Below, piece by piece: positions 60,013-64,000 of a stretch of 64,000 nt of DNA. Both the position numbers and the translations under genes were made by a program. Source of the stretch: Holophaga sp. (lineage in GTDB: Bacteria; Acidobacteriota; Holophagae; Holophagales; Holophagaceae); NCBI GenBank assembly GCA_031292735.1, contig JARLGP010000066.1:11158-75157 (forward strand), read 5' to 3'. Position 1 is the stretch's first letter, and the number at the start of each line of letters is the position of its first letter. The notes under the pieces were generated by a model, which was not told the DNA's origin, did not search any database, and saw nothing but the letters and a program-made list of their open reading frames with translations.

Positions 60013-60041
60013 AGAGTAGGCATGCACCCATCGAGGACCCC

Positions 60042-61109
60042 ATGAAGCCCAACCCGCCAGCGCCCGCCTCCCGGCCCCCGCAGCCGGCCGGGAAGGCCGG
60101 TATCGCCGCCTTCCAGCCGATCCTGGCCCTGATCCAGGAATCCCGGAGCCAGGTCCTCCGGGCCGTCAACACCGCCCTGGTGGACCTGCATTGGCGCATC
60201 GGCGAATACCTCTGCCGCAGAATCCAGGCAGACGGCTGGGGCCAGGGCACCGTGAAAGAACTTGCCGTTTGGCTACAGGAGCGCGACCCGGACCTTCGCG
60301 GCTTTTCAGCCCAGAACCTATGGCGCATGCGCCAATTCTTCGAGGTCTATCACCAGGACGAAGAACTCTCACCACTGGTGAGAGTTTTGACCTGGACCCA
60401 CAACCTTCTCATTTTAAATAAATGCAAAAATCGTGAGGAGAGGGCCTTCTACCTGAAGCTGGCGGGGCAGGAGCGGTGGGGCAAGCGGGATCTGGAGCGC
60501 CAGATCGAGGGCGCCCTCTTCGAACGGACCCTCACGGGAACTCCAAAACTCTCACCGGCGCTGCGAGAACGCCACCCGGGAGCCGGCACCTGCTTCAAGG
60601 ACCGCTACATTGTCGATTTCCTGGATCTGCCGGAAGCCCACAGCGAGCAGGATCTGCAGAAAGGGCTGCTCCGGCACCTCAAGCACTTCCTGCTGGAGCT
60701 GGGACGGGACTTCTGCTTCGTGGGCAGCGAATATCCGCTGGTGGTGGGTAGCCGTGATTTCGCGGTGGACCTGCTCTTCTACCACCGCGGCCTGCAGGCC
60801 CTGGTGGCCTTCGAGCTGAAGATCGGCCCCTTCGAGCCCGCACACCTCGGCCAGCTCTCGTTCTACCTGGAAGCCCTGGACCGGGACCACCGGAAACCGC
60901 ACGAAGCCCCCAGCATCGGCGTCCTGCTCTGCACCAGCCGCGATGCGGACGTGGTGGAATACGCCCTGAACCGCACGCTCAGCCCCGCCCTGGTGGCCGA
61001 GTACCAGACCCGGCTCCCCGACCGCACCCTGCTCCAGGCCAAGCTCGAGGAGTTCTACGCGATGCTGGAACAGGACCCGGACCCAGGGGCCCGATTTTCC
61101 GCACCATGA
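60042..61109 (+). CDS. DUF1016 (YhcG-type) PD-(D/E)xK nuclease
   Basis: 355 residues. The N-terminal DUF1016_N part has VNTALVDLHWRIGEYLCRRI, GWGQGTVKELAVWLQERDPD, FSAQNLWRMRQFFEVY and SWTHNLLIL-type LTWTHNLLILNKC. The C-terminal nuclease has DRYIVDFLDLPEAHSEQDLQ, FVGSEYPLVVGSRDFAVDLL (Asp) and LVAFELKIGPFEPAHLGQLS (ExK). These proteins are predicted nucleases often beside restriction-modification or other defence genes. It lies upstream, in the opposite direction, of the MFS/Wadjet side, which fits a defence island. ATG 60042 has GAGG upstream. Confidence 0.85.
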   Translation: MKPNPPAPASRPPQPAGKAGIAAFQPILALIQESRSQVLRAVNTALVDLHWRIGEYLCRRIQADGWGQGTVKELAVWLQERDPDLRGFSAQNLWRMRQFFEVYHQDEELSPLVRVLTWTHNLLILNKCKNREERAFYLKLAGQERWGKRDLERQIEGALFERTLTGTPKLSPALRERHPGAGTCFKDRYIVDFLDLPEAHSEQDLQKGLLRHLKHFLLELGRDFCFVGSEYPLVVGSRDFAVDLLFYHRGLQALVAFELKIGPFEPAHLGQLSFYLEALDRDHRKPHEAPSIGVLLCTSRDADVVEYALNRTLSPALVAEYQTRLPDRTLLQAKLEEFYAMLEQDPDPGARFSAP

Positions 61110-61209
61110 CCCCCCGCGTCTCCAGGCCGCCCCGTGGGACCATGGCCCCATAGGGCAAGATTCCGCTGGCGCGCCGGACCAGGAAGCCCTACCATCAGGT
61201 TGAACGATT

Positions 61210-61227
61210 TAGATGTTTAAACATCTA
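61210..61227. promoter_or_regulatory. 18-bp perfect palindrome, probable operator
   Basis: TAGATGTTTAAACATCTA reads the same on both strands. It lies 35-50 bp before the dioxygenase start in an otherwise GC-rich area, the right place for a repressor site. No regulator gene is adjacent. Confidence 0.5.
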
Positions 61228-61261
61228 TTATCCGTCACCTCAGCCCGCCATGGAGGTCCCC

Positions 61262-62041
61262 GTGCAGAATCCGCTTCAGCCCGTCCTGTTCGTATCCCAT
61301 GGGGCCCCGACCCTGGCCCTGGATGGCGGCGCCTGGGCCGCGGCCCTCCATGCCTGGGCCGGCGGCCTGGATGGCGTCCGGGCGATCCTGATGGTCAGCG
61401 CCCACTGGGAAAGCCCCGGGCCGGTCCAGGTGATGGCCCAGGCGCAGCCGGACACCCTCCATGACTTCGGCGGATTCCCCGAGGCGCTCTACCAGATCCA
61501 CTATCCCGCCCCGGGCGACCCGGCCCTGGCCGGCCGGGTGGTGGCCATGCTTCGCGCCGCGGGCCTGGAAGCGGAACCGGACCCGGACCGCCCCCTGGAC
61601 CACGGGGCCTGGGTGCCCTTGCGGGCCGCGTTCCCGGAGGCCCGGATCCCGGTGGTCCAGGTGTCCCTTCCGCTGCCCCGCACACCCCGGCAGCTGTTCC
61701 AGCTGGGCCGCCTGCTGAGCCCCCTGCGCCGGGAGGGGGTGCTGATCATGGGCAGCGGCGGGGTGGTGCACAACCTCCGGCTGCTGAACTGGAATGGCCC
61801 GGGGGCGCCCGAGGACTGGGCGCAGGGCTTTGAAACCTGGGTCGCCGGGCACCTGGCCGACCCGTCCGGGCTGTTCGAGGCGGCCCGCCAGGCCCCGGCC
61901 TACCTCAAGGCCGTGCCCACCTCCGAACATTTCGATCCGCTCTTCTTCGCCCTGGGGGCCGCCGGCGACTCGCCGGTCCAGACCGTGTTCCAGGGCTGGC
62001 AACTGGGAAGCCTGTCGCTCAGGACCTGGGCCTGGGCCTGA
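61262..62041 (+). CDS. LigB-family extradiol dioxygenase (4,5-DOPA dioxygenase-like)
   Basis: About 259 residues. Metal-ligand regions are LFVSHGAPTLALDGG, LMVSAHWESPGPVQV and LIMGSGGVVHNLRLLNW, with late His in PTSEHFDPLFFALGAAG, all typical of the bacterial YgiD/DODA group of non-heme Fe or Zn enzymes that open catechol-type rings. I chose the GTG at 61262 because GGAGGT lies 4 bp upstream; the ATG at 61250 has no ribosome binding site. It is under the palindrome at 61210. Confidence 0.8.
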   Translation: MQNPLQPVLFVSHGAPTLALDGGAWAAALHAWAGGLDGVRAILMVSAHWESPGPVQVMAQAQPDTLHDFGGFPEALYQIHYPAPGDPALAGRVVAMLRAAGLEAEPDPDRPLDHGAWVPLRAAFPEARIPVVQVSLPLPRTPRQLFQLGRLLSPLRREGVLIMGSGGVVHNLRLLNWNGPGAPEDWAQGFETWVAGHLADPSGLFEAARQAPAYLKAVPTSEHFDPLFFALGAAGDSPVQTVFQGWQLGSLSLRTWAWA

Positions 62042-62059
62042 GCGACCGGCTTTCGCGGT

Positions 62060-63286
62060 TCAGTGCTTCTTGATGGCGTAGTACTTCGCGGGCACCTTTT
62101 CCGAGGTGGTCGGCAGGAAATGCTTGCCGTTCAGGCCGCCGAAGATGTAGGTGTCCATGTAGACCAGGGCCAGGTTCTTGACCCGGACTCCGGTGTTGGT
62201 GTCGGTGTACAGCGCGCCGTTCCACTTGGCGCCGGGGGTCCACTTGCCGTAGGCGGCAAAGAGATCGGGCAGGCTGTTCCTCTTGGCCTTGCCTTCGATC
62301 ACCCGGATCGCATACTCGCCCAGGCCGGCGCTGACGGTGTAGCCGTAGCTGAAGGCCCAGGTGCCGAAGCGGCCGGCGCCACCCTTGGCGTCCACCCCGG
62401 CCTCAACCTTCTTCAGGATGGCCGGGAAGTTGCCCGCTTCCTTCTTGAGGTCCAGGCCCAGGGCGCCGGGGTAGCCCATGAGCGGGGAAGGCAGGTCGGC
62501 TTCCACGAACAGGCCGTTTTTCGAGGCCAGCAACTGCTTGAGCAGGGGCTCGGTGTGCGCGTCGTTGGTGCAGAAGAAGGCGACCTTCTCGCCCTTGGGG
62601 CCGTACTTCTTGAGCCACGCGGGAACCTTCTCCAGGATGAACTGCTGGGCGCCGGCCACGCCCACATCGGAGGTGGGATCGGGGGCCGTTTCGAAGGCCC
62701 ACTGGATGCCCAGGTCCTTGCAGGCCTGTTCCATGATCGAACGCCGCCGGCCCAGCCCCTCGTAGGACATGTGCCGGGGGAACGAGATGTGCACGAAGGT
62801 CTTGGCGCCCATCTGCTTGGCGGCCCAGATGATGGTGTAGCCGCGGGAGACAAAGTCGTTCTGGGCGGCGAAATCGGCGGCGGCCGAGATCACCAGGGGA
62901 TCCTCCTGGCACTCGCCGGCCAGGCAGTAGATGTCGGGGCGCTTGGCGTGGATCCGCTTGAAGGCCTCGGCGGTGCCGGGAATGGCCTGGTTCACGATGA
63001 TCGCCTTCATCTTGGGATCGTCCGACATGGAGACCACGTTCGAAATGAAGGTCTCCTGCTGGGACATGAAGTCGTCGGGATAGGTCATATGCTGGATCAT
63101 CCCGCCGGTCTTCACCGACCCGTACAGCTTGATCAGCGCCTCCGCGCCCCGGAGGTCGTCCTCGGACTGGGACACCGTGCCGGTGCAGATGCCCACGTGG
63201 AACGGGGCGGCCGCCACCGCGGGCGCCCCCAACAAGAACATCGCCACCGGCACCAACGCCGTGGCGAGCTTGGTTAATTTGCTCAT
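62060..63286 (-). CDS. DUF3798 family secreted protein (periplasmic-binding-protein-like)
   Basis: 408 residues. Signal peptide MSKLTKLATALVPVAMFLLG then APAVAAAP. The mature protein resembles the sugar/nucleoside-binding fold: VGICTGTVSQSEDDLRGAEA, AAKQMGAKTFVHISFPRHMS, EKVAFFCTNDAHTEPLLKQL and FSYGYTVSAGLGEYAIRVIE. DUF3798 proteins are mostly seen in anaerobes and have no known ligand. GGAGG precedes the ATG. TATAAT (minus strand, 63321-63326) lies in the 5' region. It is convergent with the dioxygenase gene. Confidence 0.75.
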   Translation of the reverse strand: MSKLTKLATALVPVAMFLLGAPAVAAAPFHVGICTGTVSQSEDDLRGAEALIKLYGSVKTGGMIQHMTYPDDFMSQQETFISNVVSMSDDPKMKAIIVNQAIPGTAEAFKRIHAKRPDIYCLAGECQEDPLVISAAADFAAQNDFVSRGYTIIWAAKQMGAKTFVHISFPRHMSYEGLGRRRSIMEQACKDLGIQWAFETAPDPTSDVGVAGAQQFILEKVPAWLKKYGPKGEKVAFFCTNDAHTEPLLKQLLASKNGLFVEADLPSPLMGYPGALGLDLKKEAGNFPAILKKVEAGVDAKGGAGRFGTWAFSYGYTVSAGLGEYAIRVIEGKAKRNSLPDLFAAYGKWTPGAKWNGALYTDTNTGVRVKNLALVYMDTYIFGGLNGKHFLPTTSEKVPAKYYAIKKH

Positions 63287-63420
63287 AGTTCCTCCGAAAG
63301 GGGGTAACGATTGTAGGGGGATTATAAGCCGAAAAATTCGCCCGTTTGGAAATAAGAATGCAGTATGTTTACTTTAATAATTAATTATTATTATTAAATT
63401 TAAACGATAAATGAAACCAG

Positions 63421-63478
63421 GACGGCATGGGGAGAAGCGTTCGGTTTCCCGTCCATGTATAGAGCTTCCCATGGCGTC
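63421..63478. repeat. Long imperfect inverted repeat in a 442-bp gap (possible structured RNA)
   Basis: Arms 63421-63434 (GACGGCATGGGGAG) and 63465-63478 (CTTCCCATGGCGTC) pair over 13 of 14 positions with a 30-nt loop. Further short stems follow at 63499-63532 (CGCTCC/GGAGCG). The 442-bp gap between the divergent DUF3798 and sensor genes also has a very AT-rich stretch at 63365-63410. No gene seen; the structures could be a regulatory RNA or operator region. I recognise no known riboswitch. Confidence 0.4.
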
Positions 63479-63728
63479 TTCCAGCCTTTTTTCAGGCACG
63501 CTCCGGACCGCGCCGGCCCGGGAGCGACGCCCAAAAGTCCTTATGGCGCCTGGGCCACCCCCCCGGACATATAAAAGTCTTCTAATATCTGTAAAATTTC
63601 GCGCCCTGGGCCGCAGCAACCGGTCTCAGCCGATCAAACTGATGCCAACGCTCAACTTTCCCATATTCTCCAGGCCAGACTTGGTGGAAGATATCAACTC
63701 ATAGCCGATCATTGGAAAGGGCGCCCAG

Positions 63729-64000
63729 ATGGGATTTTGGAAAAACCTGACCATCAGAAAGAAACTAACATACTCCTTTCTGGCGCTCACGGTGCTGCTG
63801 GGCCTGGCTTCGGTCCTGGCCACCGGGGCCATGCTGCACCGGGCCCAGGTGAATGCCATGCAGACCAAAGGCTACAGCCTGGCCAAGCTGCTGAGCGAGG
63901 CGGTGGCGCCCAATCTGCTCAAGGACGAGCACGAGCTTTCCGGAGTCACCGAGCAGGCCCTGAACTTCGTCAAGGGCGACGCCGATGTGAGCCTGGCCGG
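63729..64000 (+). CDS. N-terminal part of a membrane sensor (MCP or histidine-kinase type), cut by the window end
   Basis: Starts at ATG 63729 with AAAGGG upstream and is open to the window end (90 codons seen). N-terminus MGFWKNLTIRKKLTYSFLAL and VLLGLASVLATGAML form a first membrane helix, with LTIRKKL typical of methyl-accepting chemotaxis proteins and sensor kinases. The following helical segment (TKGYSLAKLLSEAVAPNLLK) resembles a CHASE8-like or dCache-type sensor start. The type of output domain cannot be seen. Confidence 0.7.
   Translation, partial: MGFWKNLTIRKKLTYSFLALTVLLGLASVLATGAMLHRAQVNAMQTKGYSLAKLLSEAVAPNLLKDEHELSGVTEQALNFVKGDADVSLA

Overview
The window is high-GC bacterial DNA with dense coding, short intergenic gaps and frequent start/stop overlaps. 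The gene content points to a free-living, motile, heterotrophic Gram-negative bacterium: two methyl-accepting chemotaxis proteins plus the start of a third sensor-like gene, a lipoprotein, an RND-type periplasmic adaptor, TrpR, an Aer-like PAS receptor and a DASS dicarboxylate carrier. An acidobacterium of the Holophaga/Geothrix type would fit, but no rRNA or other phylogenetic marker is present, so this is inference. I saw no tRNA, rRNA, CRISPR array, insertion sequence or phage gene.

Layout. 1-16 kb is an accessory-looking region of secreted or orphan proteins (serine-tailed propeller-like protein, secreted alpha/beta hydrolase, MYND-finger protein, toroid/terpene-cyclase-like protein, NHL propeller, IPT/TIG lipoprotein with a degenerate metalloprotease site). 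It also holds a small LysR regulon in which the regulator and two enzymes are tied together by a 41-bp sequence repeated in front of both enzymes. 16-28.9 kb holds an SDR enzyme, a DUF1003 protein, an Aer-like receptor, a secreted PLD-type nuclease, an MCP, trpR-trpB, a diguanylate cyclase and a MacA-like adaptor with an FtsX-type permease. 28.9-34.9 kb (minus strand) is a compact RiPP operon of the TOMM (thiazole/oxazole-modified) type: an NHLP-leader precursor with a Gly/Cys core, a fused E1-like/YcaO cyclodehydratase, a SagB-type dehydrogenase, then two SPFH/band-7 membrane proteins. 35.2-45.4 kb is argG, a GntR regulator and an eight-gene catabolic operon (polar amino-acid ABC importer, aminotransferase, Ldh2-family reductase, Zn-dehydrogenase, AroM, HutI-like amidohydrolase), with a promoter carrying a GntR-type operator in its spacer. 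45.4-49.1 kb has a DASS transporter behind a CRP-type site and a 5'-nucleotidase split over two genes. 49.2-58.3 kb (minus strand) is a complete Wadjet (JetABCD) plasmid-defence operon whose first gene, overlapping jetA by 4 bp, is an 851-residue SWIM-zinc-finger SNF2 helicase. 58.3-64 kb has an MFS transporter, a small orphan gene whose 5' end is duplicated upstream of the SNF2 gene, a DUF1016 PD-(D/E)xK nuclease, a LigB-family dioxygenase, a DUF3798 protein and the 5' end of a membrane sensor.

The most interesting systems are the Gly/Cys TOMM operon with its SPFH pair and the SNF2-led Wadjet operon. Secondary points are the LysR 41-bp regulon around a glutamine-amidotransferase-like protein lacking two of its three catalytic residues, a family of short dispersed repeats, and a perfect operator-like palindrome covering the trpR start codon.
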